A DNA stretch of 64,000 nucleotides from positions 310,001 through 374,000 of the forward strand of contig JADJVD010000001.1 of NCBI GenBank assembly GCA_016716745.1. The letters are read 5' to 3'. The notes beneath the pieces were generated by a model. The model was not told where the DNA came from. It worked only from the letters and a program-made list of their open reading frames with translations, and made no database searches. The position numbers were made by a program, and so were the translations under genes. Origin of the DNA: Hyphomicrobiales bacterium. GTDB lineage: Bacteria; Pseudomonadota; Alphaproteobacteria; Rhizobiales; Beijerinckiaceae. Position 1 is the stretch's first letter. The number at the start of each line of letters is the position of its first letter. Positions 26,171 to 36,017 of this stretch are shown here, piece by piece.

Positions 26171-28065
26171 ATGAGCGAGGAACGTCCCGCGATGAAGCGC
26201 AAGATCGCCGCCATCGTCGCCGCCGACGTCGCCGGCTACAGCCGCCTCGTCGCGCAGGACGAGGAGGAGACGCTGGGCCGCCTCGCCTCCTACCGCGAGG
26301 TGTTTCAGGATTTCGTGTCGAAGGCGGGAGGGCGCGTGTTCAACACCGCCGGCGACGCGGTGCTGGCGGAGTTCTCCAGCGCCGTCGAGGCGGTGCGCTG
26401 CGCCATCGACATCCAGGAATCGATGCGCACGCGCAACCTCGGCTACAGCGCCGACAAGCTGATGCTGTTCCGCATCGGCGTCACCATCGGCGACGTGGTG
26501 GAGCGCGCCGGCGACCTGCTCGGCGACGGCGTCAACATCGCCGCGCGGCTCGAGGGCATCGCCGAGCCCGGCGGCATCTGCGTCTCGCGCGGCGTCTACG
26601 AGCAGGTGGCCAACAAGATCTCCGTCGCCTTTCGCGACATCGGCGCGCAGGAGGTGAAGAACATTCCGCAGCCGGTGCACGCCTTCGTCGTCGAAATGAA
26701 GCATGGCGAGTTCGCCCGGCGCGCGACCGGCGAGCGCCGCAGCCGGCGCCGCGGCGCGCGCCTGTCGCGCTGATCGGCGCGGGCGTCGGCGCGCTGGTGC
26801 TCGCGGGTCTGGCCGTCGCGCTGTGGCCGCGCGCGCCGCGGCCCGAGCCCGCCGCGCCGCAACAGGCGAGCGCGCCGCCGCAGGCCGCCGCGCCCGAGCC
26901 CGCCCCGCCGACTGCGACGCCCGCACCCGCGCCGGCGCCGCGCACGGCGGCCGAACTTTATCGCGACGCGCGCGCGGCCGAGGCGCAGGGCGAGGCGGCG
27001 AAGGCGCGGCGCGACTATCTGGCGCTCGCCGAACAGGGGACCGAGACGATCGACCCTCTGCTGCGGCTGGCCGCGCTCATCCGCGCGCAGGACGGGCGGG
27101 CCGACGCCCGCGAGCTGTTCGCGCGGCTCGCCCGCGCGCCGGGCGGGCCGGCCTACGAGCTCGTCCACGCCCAGCAATTCGAGGGCGAGGACCGGCGGCG
27201 GCGCGTCGCCGAGGTCGCCGCCGCGCGGCCCGACTACGCGCCGGCGCACTACCTGTCCGCCGCCGAATCCTCGGCCGACCGGATGGCGCTGCAAACCATC
27301 TTCGACAAGCGCGCCGAGGCGGCCGCGCTCGACGCCTATCTGGCCGCCGACGCCGACGGACGGGCCTCGCGCTTCTTTCTCGACGCCTCCGTCGGGGCGG
27401 ACTGGCTGGACAAGGCGCGCGCCCGGCGCGCCCAGCTCTCCCGCGAGCTGGAGCCGGCGGCGACGACGCCGCGCGTCACCTTCATGCAGTCGAGCGCGGG
27501 GTGGACGATGACGATCACCGCGCCGGAGGCGGCGCTGGCGCTCGGCTGGAAGCTGCCGGGGCAGGACGGGTTCGCGATGACCGGCGCGTCCGCCGCGCTC
27601 GACCCGCGCACCGGCCGGCCCGCCGCCAATCCACTCGTGCAACTGCCGCCGGGGGCGAGCGGGCCGGTCGAGATCGTCTACGACGACGCCGGCGGGCGGC
27701 GCGCCGGGCCTTTCCCGGTTCCGTTCGAGCCGATGAAGGAGATGGCGGCCGGCCAGCGGCAGATCCTCGACCAGTTCTGGACGAGCTGGATCGCCTTCGG
27801 CGAGGCCGGGGCTGCCGACCTCGTCTACTACACCCAGCTCGTCAGCTATCGCTGCGGCATCGCCAGGGCGGAGATCGGCGTCGACGACGGGCCGATGAAG
27901 GCGCTGGCGTTGCCGCCCTGCGACCCGGCCCGGCCGGCCGCCATTCCGAACGACGTGACGCCGTATTTCAGGGCGCCGCGCGGGGCGCGCGCGATCGTCG
28001 TGCGGCTGACCTATGCGGATGGCGGGCAATCCCCCGAACGCCGCTTCGAGCGCGCAAAGCCCTGA
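26171..28065 (+). pseudogene. Class III adenylate/guanylate cyclase with membrane anchor and TPR-like C-terminus, frameshifted
   Basis: Residues 10-175 form a class III cyclase domain: AADVAGYSRLV and FNTAGDAVLAEF carry the metal-binding Asp residues, and the VNIAARLEGIAEPGG segment follows. Translation then shifts between about 26715 and 26760; restoring one base continues into ALIGAGVGALVLAGLAVALW (transmembrane), a Pro/Ala-rich linker and a repeat-like domain (AAELYRDARAAEAQGE, KARRDYLALAEQG) of about 370 residues. The whole would be 631 residues. This layout, cytosolic N-terminal cyclase and C-terminal domain after one membrane pass, is common in rhizobia-like bacteria. The second half alone is open for 1269 bases. 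Confidence 0.75.
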
Positions 28066-28410
28066 AACGGCCCCTGAAACGCGAAGCGCCGCGCGAGGGG
28101 TCTCGGCGGCGCTTCGGGCCAATCCACGGATTGGGCGTTGGGATTGGGCGTTTCCTCCAGCCGCGTTCGCGCTCTCTGCGGAGCTGATGTTCACGGCTGG
28201 CGGCAAACTGCACAGGCCACGCCGGAGAGTCAACGCTGCCATGCGCCATGAACATTGCTCACGGGGTGGAGAGGCGAGAATTTTGAGCCTCCCCAGCCGT
28301 CTCGCGCAAACCGGATCTTACGCCGGCCCGCCCGGCTTGCCACAAATCGCCCGCTCTCTATTGTCAAATGTCGATATCGCCGGTCTTCGCCGGCCAGACC
28401 GGAGTTTTCG
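28066..28410. other. 345-base intergenic region with several inverted and direct repeats
   Basis: This is the longest gene-free stretch. CGAAGCGCCGC (28082-28092) pairs with GCGGCGCTTCG (28106-28116). CCAATCC (28119-28125) pairs with GGATTGG (28128-28134). GGATTGGGCGTT occurs at 28128-28139 and 28141-28152. CCGGTCT (28380-28386) pairs with AGACCGG (28396-28402) next to the dsbA ribosome binding site. No T-run terminator, tRNA or small gene was found. The last 150 bases are more AT-rich. Confidence 0.6.
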
Positions 28411-29058
28411 ATGCGCCTGACCCGCCGCCAGTTCGCCGCTTTGTCCGCGGCCGGCGCCGCCGCCCTCGCCTTTCCCTTCGCGCCCGCTTTGGCGCAGGAC
28501 GCCAAGCCCGACGTGAAGTTGGAGGATCTGCTCAAGGAGGGCGCCGCCAAGGACTACTGGCAGGGCTCGAAGGACGCGCCGGCCACCATTGTCGAATACG
28601 CCTCGATGACCTGCGGCCACTGCGCGCATTTCCACGAGACGACCTATCCCACGCTGAAATCGAAATATATCGACACGGGCAAGGTGCGCTTCACGATGCG
28701 CGACTTCCCGCTCGACCCGCTGGCGGCGGCCGCCTCGATGCTGGCGCGCTGCGGCGGCGACGACAAGCGCGACGCGCTCGTCTCGCTGCTGTTCTCCAAG
28801 CAATCCGAGTGGGTGGTCCAGAAACCGATCGCCGCGCTCCAGAATCTTGTGAAACAGGCCGGTTTCACACAGGAAAGTTTCGAGTCCTGCTTGAAGAATC
28901 AGGAGCTTTATGACGCCTTGACCAAAGGGCGGGACGCAGCCTCCGACGCATTCGGCATCAATTCGACGCCGACGTTCTTCATCAACGGCAAGAGGCAGGT
29001 GGGAGCCATCACGGTTGACGAACTGGACAAGCTTCTCGCCCCCTATCTCAAGAACTGA
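28411..29058 (+). CDS. DsbA-family thiol:disulfide oxidoreductase (periplasmic)
   Basis: The 215-residue protein has a twin-arginine-like signal (MRLTRRQFAALSAAGAAALAFP, cleaved near ALA-QDAK), then a thioredoxin fold with the active site CGHC (Cys68-Cys71 in MTCGHCAHFH) and the cis-proline segment STPTFFINGK. It is of the DsbA/DsbG-like class that oxidises or shuffles disulfides. ATG 28411 has GGAG 7 bases before it. Confidence 0.92.
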   Translation: MRLTRRQFAALSAAGAAALAFPFAPALAQDAKPDVKLEDLLKEGAAKDYWQGSKDAPATIVEYASMTCGHCAHFHETTYPTLKSKYIDTGKVRFTMRDFPLDPLAAAASMLARCGGDDKRDALVSLLFSKQSEWVVQKPIAALQNLVKQAGFTQESFESCLKNQELYDALTKGRDAASDAFGINSTPTFFINGKRQVGAITVDELDKLLAPYLKN

Positions 29059-29106
29059 CCGCGGCGCCGCGCCGGCGCGCGTCGACGCGCGCCGGGGTGA
29101 GAGGCG

Positions 29107-32100
29107 ATGAAATTCCACAAGCTCCGGATCGCCGGGTTCAAATCCTTCTGCGAGGCGACCGATTTCGTCATCGAGCCGGGCCTGACCGGCGTCGTCGGGC
29201 CGAACGGCTGCGGCAAGTCGAATCTCGTCGAGGCCATGCGCTGGGTCATGGGCGAGAACTCGACCAAGAACATGCGCGCGTCCGGCATGGACGACGTGAT
29301 CTTCTCCGGCTCCGGCAACCGCCCCGCCCGCAACACGGCGGAAGTCGCGCTGGTGCTCGACAATGCCGACCGCACCGCGCCGGCCGCCTTCAACGACGCC
29401 GAAATCCTCGAGGTGTCGCGCAAGATCGAGCGCGAGGAAGGCTCGACTTATCGCGTCAACGGGCGCGAGGTGCGCGCCCGCGACGTGCAGCTGCTGTTCG
29501 CCGACGCCTCCACCGGCGCCCGCTCGCCGGCGATGGTGCGGCAGGGGCAGATCGGCGAACTGATCAACGCCAAGCCGCAGGCGCGCCGCCGCATTCTGGA
29601 AGAAGCGGCCGGCGTCGCCGGCCTGCATTCGCGCCGGCACGAGGCGGAGCTGCGCCTGAAGGCGGCGGAGGACAATCTCGTCCGCCTCGAGGACGTGCTG
29701 AAGCAGATCGAGGCGCAGGCCGACAGTCTGAAGCGGCAGGCCCGACAGGCGAGCCGCTACAAATCGCTCGCCGCCGACATCCGCCGGCAGGAGGCGCTCG
29801 TCCTCTTCGTCGGCCATCGCGAGGCCCAGCGCGGGCTGATCGAGGCGGTGAGCCGCTTCGACGCCGACACGCGCGAGGTCGCCGAGCGCACCCGCCTGCA
29901 AGGCGAGGCCGCGCGCCTGCAGGCGCTCGCCGCGCACGCCCTGCCCGGCCTGCGCGAGAACGAGGCGCGCGCCGGCGCCGTGCTGCAACGCCTCGTGCTG
30001 GCGCGCGAGGCGCTGGAGGGCGAGGAGCGCCGCGCCAAGGAACGCGCCGCCGATCTCGACCGCCGCATCGCCCAGGCGGCGCAGGATCTCGCCCGCGAGA
30101 AGGCGCTGATCGAGGATGCGCGCGGCGTGCTCGAGCGGCTCGCCGCCGAGGCCGAGACGCTGGCGGGCGAGGCCGAATCGAGCGCCGAGACGACGGAGGC
30201 CGCGCAGGAGCGGCTGATCCTCGCCGAGGAGGCGCTCGCCGGCTCCGAGCGCCGGCTCGCCGACGCGCAGGCCGCGCTGTCCGACATCAACGCCCGCCGC
30301 AATGCGCTCGAGTCCGCGCTGCGCGAGGACACCCAGCGCGCCGCGCGCGTCGAGGGCGAGCGCGCCCGCGTCGCCGCCGAGCGCGCCGCCCTGATGGAGG
30401 GCGCCGGCGACGGCGAGGAGGCCGCGCGCGCCGAGGCGGCGCTGGAGGCTGCGCAGATCGCCGCCGAGGAGGCCGAGGGCCGCGCGCTGACCGCCGAGGA
30501 GGCGCATGTCGCCGCCCGCGAGGCCGAGACCGCCATGCGCGGGCCGCTGGCCGAGGCCGAGCGCAAGGCGCAGCGGCTGGAGACGGAGGCGCGCACCCTC
30601 GCCAAGCTGCTCGATTCGGGCGCCAGCGACCTGTGGCCCCCGGTCGTCGAGGCGATTTCGGTCGCCAAGGGCTACGAGGCCGCGCTCGGCGCGGCGCTCG
30701 GCGACGATCTCGACGCCTCGACCAACCCGTCCGCCCCCGCGCATTGGCGCGAGAGCCCCGCGCACGCCGACGATCCCGCCCTGCCGCCCGGCGTCGAATC
30801 GCTGGCGACGCGCGTCGCCGCGCCGGCGGCGCTGGCGCGGCGCCTGGCGCAGATCGGCGTCGTGCTGCGCGCCGAGGGCGCGCATCTGGCCACGCTGCTG
30901 AAGCCCGGCCAGCGCCTCGTCTCGAAGGAAGGCGATTTGTGGCGCTGGGACGGCCTCGTCGCCGCCGCCGAGGCGCCGACCCCGGCCGCCCGGCGCCTTG
31001 CCGAAAAGAACAGGCTCGGCGATCTGCGGATCGAGGCCGAGGCCGCGCGCGAGGCAGCCGAGGCGATGCGCGAGCGCGCCGACGCGGCGCAGACCGCGCT
31101 GCGGCAGGCCGCCGAGCGCGAGGCCGAGGCCCGGCAGGCCCAGCGCGCCGCCCTGCGCGCGCTCGAAGAGGCGCGCGGCCGCGCCGCCGCCGCCGAGCGC
31201 AAGCGCAACGAGGTCGCCTCGCGCCTGTCCGCGCTCGACGAGGCGACGACGCGCCTCGAGGAGGCGCACGAGGAGGCGCAGGCCAAGATGGAGGCCGCGG
31301 CCGAGGCGCTCGCCGGGCTCGTCGCCACCGCCGAACTTGCGACCGCGCTGGAGGCCGCCCGCGCGACCGCCGCGCGCGACCGCGCTGAAGTCGCCGAGGC
31401 GCGCGCCGCCGCGCAGGGGCTGGCGCGCGAGGCCGAGCTGCGCCAGCGCCGGCTCGCCGCCATCGCCGCCGACCGCGTCTCCTGGGGCGAGCGTCAGGCG
31501 CGCGCGGTCGAGCAGATCGAGGCGCACGAGCTTCGCGCGACCGACTTGCAGGAAGAGCGGCTGACGCTGGAAGACGCGCCGACCACGTTTCTGGCGCAGC
31601 GCCGCGCGCTGATCGACGAGATCGATTCGGCCGAGGCGCAGCGCAAGGAAGCCTCCGACAAGCGCGCCGAGGCCGAGGCCGCGCTGACCGAGGCGGATAG
31701 GCAGGCGCGCGGCGCGCTCGACGCGATGGCGGAGGCGCGCGAGGCGCGCGCCCGCAGCGAGGCGCAGGCCGAGGCGCTGCGCCAGCGCGTCGCCGACATC
31801 GCCCACCAGATCGCCACCGATCTCGAAACCGAGCCGGCGGAGCTGCCGCGCCTGGCCGGCGTCGACCCCGACGCCAGCCTGCCCGACGTCGCGACGATCG
31901 AGAAGAAGCTCGAAAGCCTGAAGGCGGACCGCGAGCGGCTCGGCGCCGTCAATCTGCGCGCCGACGACGAACTCGTCGAGGTGGAGACGAGCCGCGAGTC
32001 GCTCGTCACGGAGCGCGACGATCTCAACGAGGCGATCCGCAAGTTGCGCGGCGCCATCCAGAGCCTCAACCGCGAGGGGCGCGAGCGGCTGCTGGCCGCC

Positions 32101-32565
32101 TTCGACATCGTCAACGGCCATTTCAAGGAGCTGTTCACGACGCTGTTCGGCGGCGGCGAGGCGGAGCTGCAACTGGTCGAGTCGGACGATCCGCTCGAGG
32201 CGGGCCTCGAGATTCTGGCGCGCCCGCCGGGCAAGAAGCCGCAAACGATGTCGCTGCTCTCGGGCGGCGAGCAGGCGTTGACGGCGATGTCTCTGATCTT
32301 CGCGGTGTTCCTCACCAACCCTTCGCCGATCTGCGTGCTCGACGAGGTGGACGCGCCGCTGGACGATTCCAACGTCGAGCGCTTCTGCGATCTGCTCGAG
32401 GCGATGCGCAAGAAGACCGACACGCGCTTCGTCACCATCACGCACAATCCGATCACGATGGCGCGCATGGATCGCCTGTTCGGCGTGACGATGGCCGAGC
32501 GCGGCGTCAGCCAGCTCGTCTCGGTCGATCTCGCCGAGGCCGAGCGGTTTCTCGAGGCCAGCTGA
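29107..32565 (+). CDS. smc: Chromosome segregation protein SMC
   Basis: The 1152-residue protein has Walker A GPNGCGKS (31-38), a long coiled coil, a hinge near 510-640 (LWPPVVEAISVAKGYEAALG), a second coiled coil, the ABC signature LLSGGEQALTAMSL (SGGEQ 1052-1056) and Walker B VLDEVDAPLDD (D1079-E1080). SMC with ScpAB organises and segregates chromosomes. It follows dsbA by 48 bases with GAGAGG before the ATG, suggesting joint transcription. Confidence 0.97.
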   Translation: MKFHKLRIAGFKSFCEATDFVIEPGLTGVVGPNGCGKSNLVEAMRWVMGENSTKNMRASGMDDVIFSGSGNRPARNTAEVALVLDNADRTAPAAFNDAEILEVSRKIEREEGSTYRVNGREVRARDVQLLFADASTGARSPAMVRQGQIGELINAKPQARRRILEEAAGVAGLHSRRHEAELRLKAAEDNLVRLEDVLKQIEAQADSLKRQARQASRYKSLAADIRRQEALVLFVGHREAQRGLIEAVSRFDADTREVAERTRLQGEAARLQALAAHALPGLRENEARAGAVLQRLVLAREALEGEERRAKERAADLDRRIAQAAQDLAREKALIEDARGVLERLAAEAETLAGEAESSAETTEAAQERLILAEEALAGSERRLADAQAALSDINARRNALESALREDTQRAARVEGERARVAAERAALMEGAGDGEEAARAEAALEAAQIAAEEAEGRALTAEEAHVAAREAETAMRGPLAEAERKAQRLETEARTLAKLLDSGASDLWPPVVEAISVAKGYEAALGAALGDDLDASTNPSAPAHWRESPAHADDPALPPGVESLATRVAAPAALARRLAQIGVVLRAEGAHLATLLKPGQRLVSKEGDLWRWDGLVAAAEAPTPAARRLAEKNRLGDLRIEAEAAREAAEAMRERADAAQTALRQAAEREAEARQAQRAALRALEEARGRAAAAERKRNEVASRLSALDEATTRLEEAHEEAQAKMEAAAEALAGLVATAELATALEAARATAARDRAEVAEARAAAQGLAREAELRQRRLAAIAADRVSWGERQARAVEQIEAHELRATDLQEERLTLEDAPTTFLAQRRALIDEIDSAEAQRKEASDKRAEAEAALTEADRQARGALDAMAEAREARARSEAQAEALRQRVADIAHQIATDLETEPAELPRLAGVDPDASLPDVATIEKKLESLKADRERLGAVNLRADDELVEVETSRESLVTERDDLNEAIRKLRGAIQSLNREGRERLLAAFDIVNGHFKELFTTLFGGGEAELQLVESDDPLEAGLEILARPPGKKPQTMSLLSGGEQALTAMSLIFAVFLTNPSPICVLDEVDAPLDDSNVERFCDLLEAMRKKTDTRFVTITHNPITMARMDRLFGVTMAERGVSQLVSVDLAEAERFLEAS

Positions 32566-32568
32566 GGG

Positions 32569-34374
32569 TCAGCGCAGCCGCGCGAGCAGCGCGGGATCGG
32601 CAGCCTGGAGCGCGCGGCGCGCCGCGTCGCGCCCGGCGCTCACGATGTCGTCGAAGCGCGCCCAGTCGAGATGGCCGAAGGCGCTCGCGTCCGGGCGGAT
32701 CAGGAGATCGACCCGCCGGCGCATCTCGCGCTGGCGCGCGGCCGAGCCAAGCAGCGGCGCGTTGACCAGAATGTCGATGAGGCCGGGCACGCGCCAGCGC
32801 CGGCGCGCGCGCGGGCGCAGCCGGTCGATCAGCAGGCGCCAGTCGGAGGGAAGCTCCGGCCCGTCATGGCCGGCCGCGTTCTCGGCCAGCACGTCGGAGC
32901 CGACGATGGTCGCGACGCCCGCCTGCTCCATCACGTCGACGGGGAAGTTGTTGCACAGCGCGCCGTCGACCATCAGACGGCCGCCGATCGGCACGGGCGG
33001 AAAGACGCCGGGAATCGAGAAGGTCGCGCGCAATGCGCGGTCGAGCGCGCCGCGCTTCAGGATCGCCTCGGCGTTATGCGTCACGTCGCTGGCGACCAGA
33101 AAATACGGCCGCCACATGTCCTCGATGTCGATCAGCGCGCCGTTCATGGCGGTGACCGCGCGCTCGCAGGCGGCGCGCGCGCGGCGCCCGCGCAGCAGCG
33201 CGGTGACGGGCAGAGGATTGTAGTCGCGCGTCGGATTGGGATCGAACACGGCGCGCACGGCCTCGACGAGATCGCGCCCGCGCAGATCGCAGGCGGGGAA
33301 GGACGCGACGATGGCGCCCATGCTCGAGCCGCCGAGATGATCGGGCTCGATCCCCGCCTCCTCGAGCGCCAGCAGCGCGCCGACATGGGCGAAACCGCGC
33401 GCCCCGCCGCCGGACAGGACGAGCCCGACCGAGCGGCCGGACACAAGCCGCGCGAGGCGCGCCAGATCGCGACGCTCGCCGCGGCGCAGATGGATGTGGC
33501 GATCGACGGCGTGCGCGTCGAGCCAGAGCGTCGTGTCGCGCGGGGCGCGCGTTCCGGCCTCGTGCAGCAGCACGAGCGTGCGGCGCGCCACCGCGTGGCT
33601 GCGCTCGTCGACCAGCAGCGTGCGCTCGACGTCGACGAGGCAGGACTGCGCGCGCGCGTCGGCGACGAGCAGGATGTCGTCGGCCGCCTGCGTGGCGCGG
33701 CGCGTCCACTCCGTCGCCGCCGCGTCGGCGACGAGGATCAGCACGTCGTGACGCGCCTCGGCGCCGTCGATGGCCTCGGCCTCGCGCGCGGCCGTCTCGT
33801 CCGACTGGGCGACGACGCCGACGCGGCCCTCGCCCGCCAGCATCGCGCGCAGATCCTCGGCGAGGGCGCGCGCGTCGACGCCGGGCGTGAGCGGGGCGAC
33901 GCAGATCGTCGCGGCGCGGCCGCGCCGGGCCGGCACGCGCTCGGCGCGGCGGAACCTGTCGATGACGAGGCGCGCGGTGGCGATGGCGATGGAGGGCTGC
34001 AGCGCCAGGATGCGCTCGAAATCGGCGCGCGTCAGCCGCGCCACGGTCGAGGCGCGCAGGGCGACGATGGTGGCGCTGCGCGCCTCGCCTGTGAACAGCG
34101 AGAGTTCGCCGATGGTTTCGCCGCGGGCGATCTCGCCGAGCGTCCTCGCCTTGCCGTCCTCGGCGCGCACCGCGCGGAAGCGCCCGCTCAGCACGAAGAA
34201 CAGATCGCCGCTCGGCTCGCCCTGATGGAAGAGCACGTCGCCGGCCGCGCAATCGAGCAAAGCGAGACGGCCGATCAGCTCGTCGAACAGCGCCTCGTCG
34301 AGATCGTCGAAATAGACAGGCAGGATGCGGCGCAGGCTCGCGCGGTGCTTGTCGGCGCTGACGGGCTGGTCCAT
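32569..34374 (-). CDS. cNMP-binding patatin-like phospholipase (NTE family)
   Basis: The 601-residue protein starts with a cyclic nucleotide-binding domain (about 15-130, LFHQGEPSGDLFFVLSGRF and GETIGELSLFTGEARSATIVA) and ends with a patatin phospholipase domain. The nucleophile Ser lies in GGSSMGAI near residue 348, after GLVLSGGGARGFAHVG, and the catalytic Asp in MVDGALCNNFPV near 468. Neuropathy target esterase-like proteins share this order and hydrolyse lysophospholipids. It converges on smc with a 3-base gap. Confidence 0.92.
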   Translation of the reverse strand: MDQPVSADKHRASLRRILPVYFDDLDEALFDELIGRLALLDCAAGDVLFHQGEPSGDLFFVLSGRFRAVRAEDGKARTLGEIARGETIGELSLFTGEARSATIVALRASTVARLTRADFERILALQPSIAIATARLVIDRFRRAERVPARRGRAATICVAPLTPGVDARALAEDLRAMLAGEGRVGVVAQSDETAAREAEAIDGAEARHDVLILVADAAATEWTRRATQAADDILLVADARAQSCLVDVERTLLVDERSHAVARRTLVLLHEAGTRAPRDTTLWLDAHAVDRHIHLRRGERRDLARLARLVSGRSVGLVLSGGGARGFAHVGALLALEEAGIEPDHLGGSSMGAIVASFPACDLRGRDLVEAVRAVFDPNPTRDYNPLPVTALLRGRRARAACERAVTAMNGALIDIEDMWRPYFLVASDVTHNAEAILKRGALDRALRATFSIPGVFPPVPIGGRLMVDGALCNNFPVDVMEQAGVATIVGSDVLAENAAGHDGPELPSDWRLLIDRLRPRARRRWRVPGLIDILVNAPLLGSAARQREMRRRVDLLIRPDASAFGHLDWARFDDIVSAGRDAARRALQAADPALLARLR

Positions 34375-34455
34375 GCGCGCTCCGCCGGGAGACGCCGCCT
34401 CCCTTCCCGCGGCGAGCCTAGACCGGCTTCGCGCGCCGGCACAATCGGCCCTCGC

Positions 34456-35223
34456 TCAGACGCCCGCCCCATCGCGCAGCTCCTCGCCGCCGAGATGATG
34501 GCGCACGCTGGCGTGCAGCGCCTCGTCGCGGGCGTCGCCGCGGCTGCGCGGGCGCGGCGCCTCGACGATGTGATCGGCGACCGCGCGGCCGGGCGCGCCG
34601 GCGAGCACGACCACGCGGTCGGCCAGATAGGTCGCCTCCTCGAGGTCGTGCGTGACGAACAGGATGGTCTTGCCGGTCTTGGCCCAGATGCGCGTCAGCT
34701 CGTCCTGCAAGCCCTCGCGGGTGATGGCGTCGAGCGCCGAGAAGGGCTCGTCCATCAGCAGCACTTCCGGCTCGACCGCCAGCGCCCGGGCGAGCGAGAC
34801 GCGCTGGCGCTGGCCGCCGGAGAGCTGATGCGGCCAGCGCTCGGCGAAATCGGCGAGGCCGACAATGGCGAGCGCCGCGCGCGCCTTCGCCCGGCGTTCG
34901 GCGCGCGACAGGCCGCTCCCCTCGAGGCCGAAGGCGACATTGTCGACGACGCGCCGCCACGGCAGCAGGCGCGCATCCTGAAACACGAGCGCGACGGGCT
35001 GGCGCTCGGCCCCGCGCGGGCTGACGCGCACCGAGCCGGCGCTGGCCTCGGCGAGGCCGATGAGGACGCGCAACAGCGTCGACTTGCCGACGCCCGAGGC
35101 GCCGACGATGGCGACGAAGGAGCCGCGCGCGACGCTCAGATCCAGCCCGCGCAGCACCTCGGCGCGCTTGCCGTCGCGCTCGAAGGCGAGGCCGAGGCCG
35201 CGAATGTCGATCACGCTTTCCAT
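34456..35223 (-). CDS. SsuB/TauB-type ABC transporter ATP-binding protein
   Basis: The 255-residue ATPase has Walker A GASGVGKST, VFQDARLLPWRRV (the typical LLPW of the SsuB/TauB/NrtD class), signature LSGGQRQR and Walker B LMDEPFSALD. It powers uptake of aliphatic sulfonates, taurine or nitrate. Its ATG overlaps the permease end by 13 bases. It is the last gene of a three-gene operon. Confidence 0.9.
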   Translation of the reverse strand: MESVIDIRGLGLAFERDGKRAEVLRGLDLSVARGSFVAIVGASGVGKSTLLRVLIGLAEASAGSVRVSPRGAERQPVALVFQDARLLPWRRVVDNVAFGLEGSGLSRAERRAKARAALAIVGLADFAERWPHQLSGGQRQRVSLARALAVEPEVLLMDEPFSALDAITREGLQDELTRIWAKTGKTILFVTHDLEEATYLADRVVVLAGAPGRAVADHIVEAPRPRSRGDARDEALHASVRHHLGGEELRDGAGV

Positions 35224-36017
35224 CGGAGCGCCCAGCGTTGCAACGCGACGAAGCCGGCGTCGAACAGGCCGTAGAGCGCGGCCATCGTCAGCATGTAGAC
35301 GACCACCGTCTCGGTCGCGAGCAGGCTCGAGGCCTGCATCATGCGCTGGCCGAGGCCGGCGACGCCGAAGATCTCGGCCGCCACCACCGCCATCCACGCC
35401 TGACCGAGCGCGGTGCGCAGGCCGACGAGAATGCCGGGCGAGGCGGCGGGCAGCAGGATTTTCACCAGCCGCTCGCGGGCGGAGCGGAAGCCGAAGGCGT
35501 CCGCCACCTCGATCAGATCGCGGTCGACGCCGCGCACCGCGCCCTGCGCGGCGAAAAAGACGATCCAGAACACGCCGACGGCGATGATGAACACGGCCGC
35601 GCGCGTCGACACGCCGAACCAGATGATCGCGAACGGCACCCAGGCGAGGCCCGGAATGGGCCGCAGCACGCGCACGATCCAGGCGGTCGCCGCCTCGAAG
35701 GCGCGCGACATGCCGGCGGCGACGCCGAGCGCGACGCCGAGGCCGGCGCCGACGGCGAGGCCGGCGAGGTAATGCGACAGGCTGGCGAGGATCGCGCCCG
35801 TCCAGGCGCCCGAGCGCAGCTCGTCCATGAACACCGCCGGCAGCGCGCTCGGCGGCGGCATCATCGTCGCGCTGACGAGACCGAGGCGCGGGACGGCCTC
35901 CCACAGCAGCAGGAGCGCGGCGAGCCCGGCCGCGGCGAGCGCCGCCGCGGGAATCGGGCGCCGGCGGGGGCGCGCAGGCGGGGCGGCGCCCGCCTCGATC
36001 GCCGTCGACATGGTCAT
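35211..36017 (-). CDS. SsuC/TauC-type ABC transporter permease
   Basis: The 268-residue membrane protein has five or six transmembrane segments (first near 24-45) and the EAA loop VADAFGFRSARERLVKILL followed by AASPGILVGLRTALGQAW, as in SsuC/TauC/NrtB. ATG 36017 shares one base with the binding-protein stop (TGATG). Confidence 0.9.
   Translation of the reverse strand: MTMSTAIEAGAAPPARPRRRPIPAAALAAAGLAALLLLWEAVPRLGLVSATMMPPPSALPAVFMDELRSGAWTGAILASLSHYLAGLAVGAGLGVALGVAAGMSRAFEAATAWIVRVLRPIPGLAWVPFAIIWFGVSTRAAVFIIAVGVFWIVFFAAQGAVRGVDRDLIEVADAFGFRSARERLVKILLPAASPGILVGLRTALGQAWMAVVAAEIFGVAGLGQRMMQASSLLATETVVVYMLTMAALYGLFDAGFVALQRWALRWKA

Noticed and set aside
28318..32445. A 1375-codon open frame on the minus strand opposite smc
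   Set aside because: It is made of low-complexity Arg/Leu/Ala/Gly-rich sequence and mirrors the coiled-coil GC codons of smc. The smc frame carries all conserved motifs, so this is a shadow frame.
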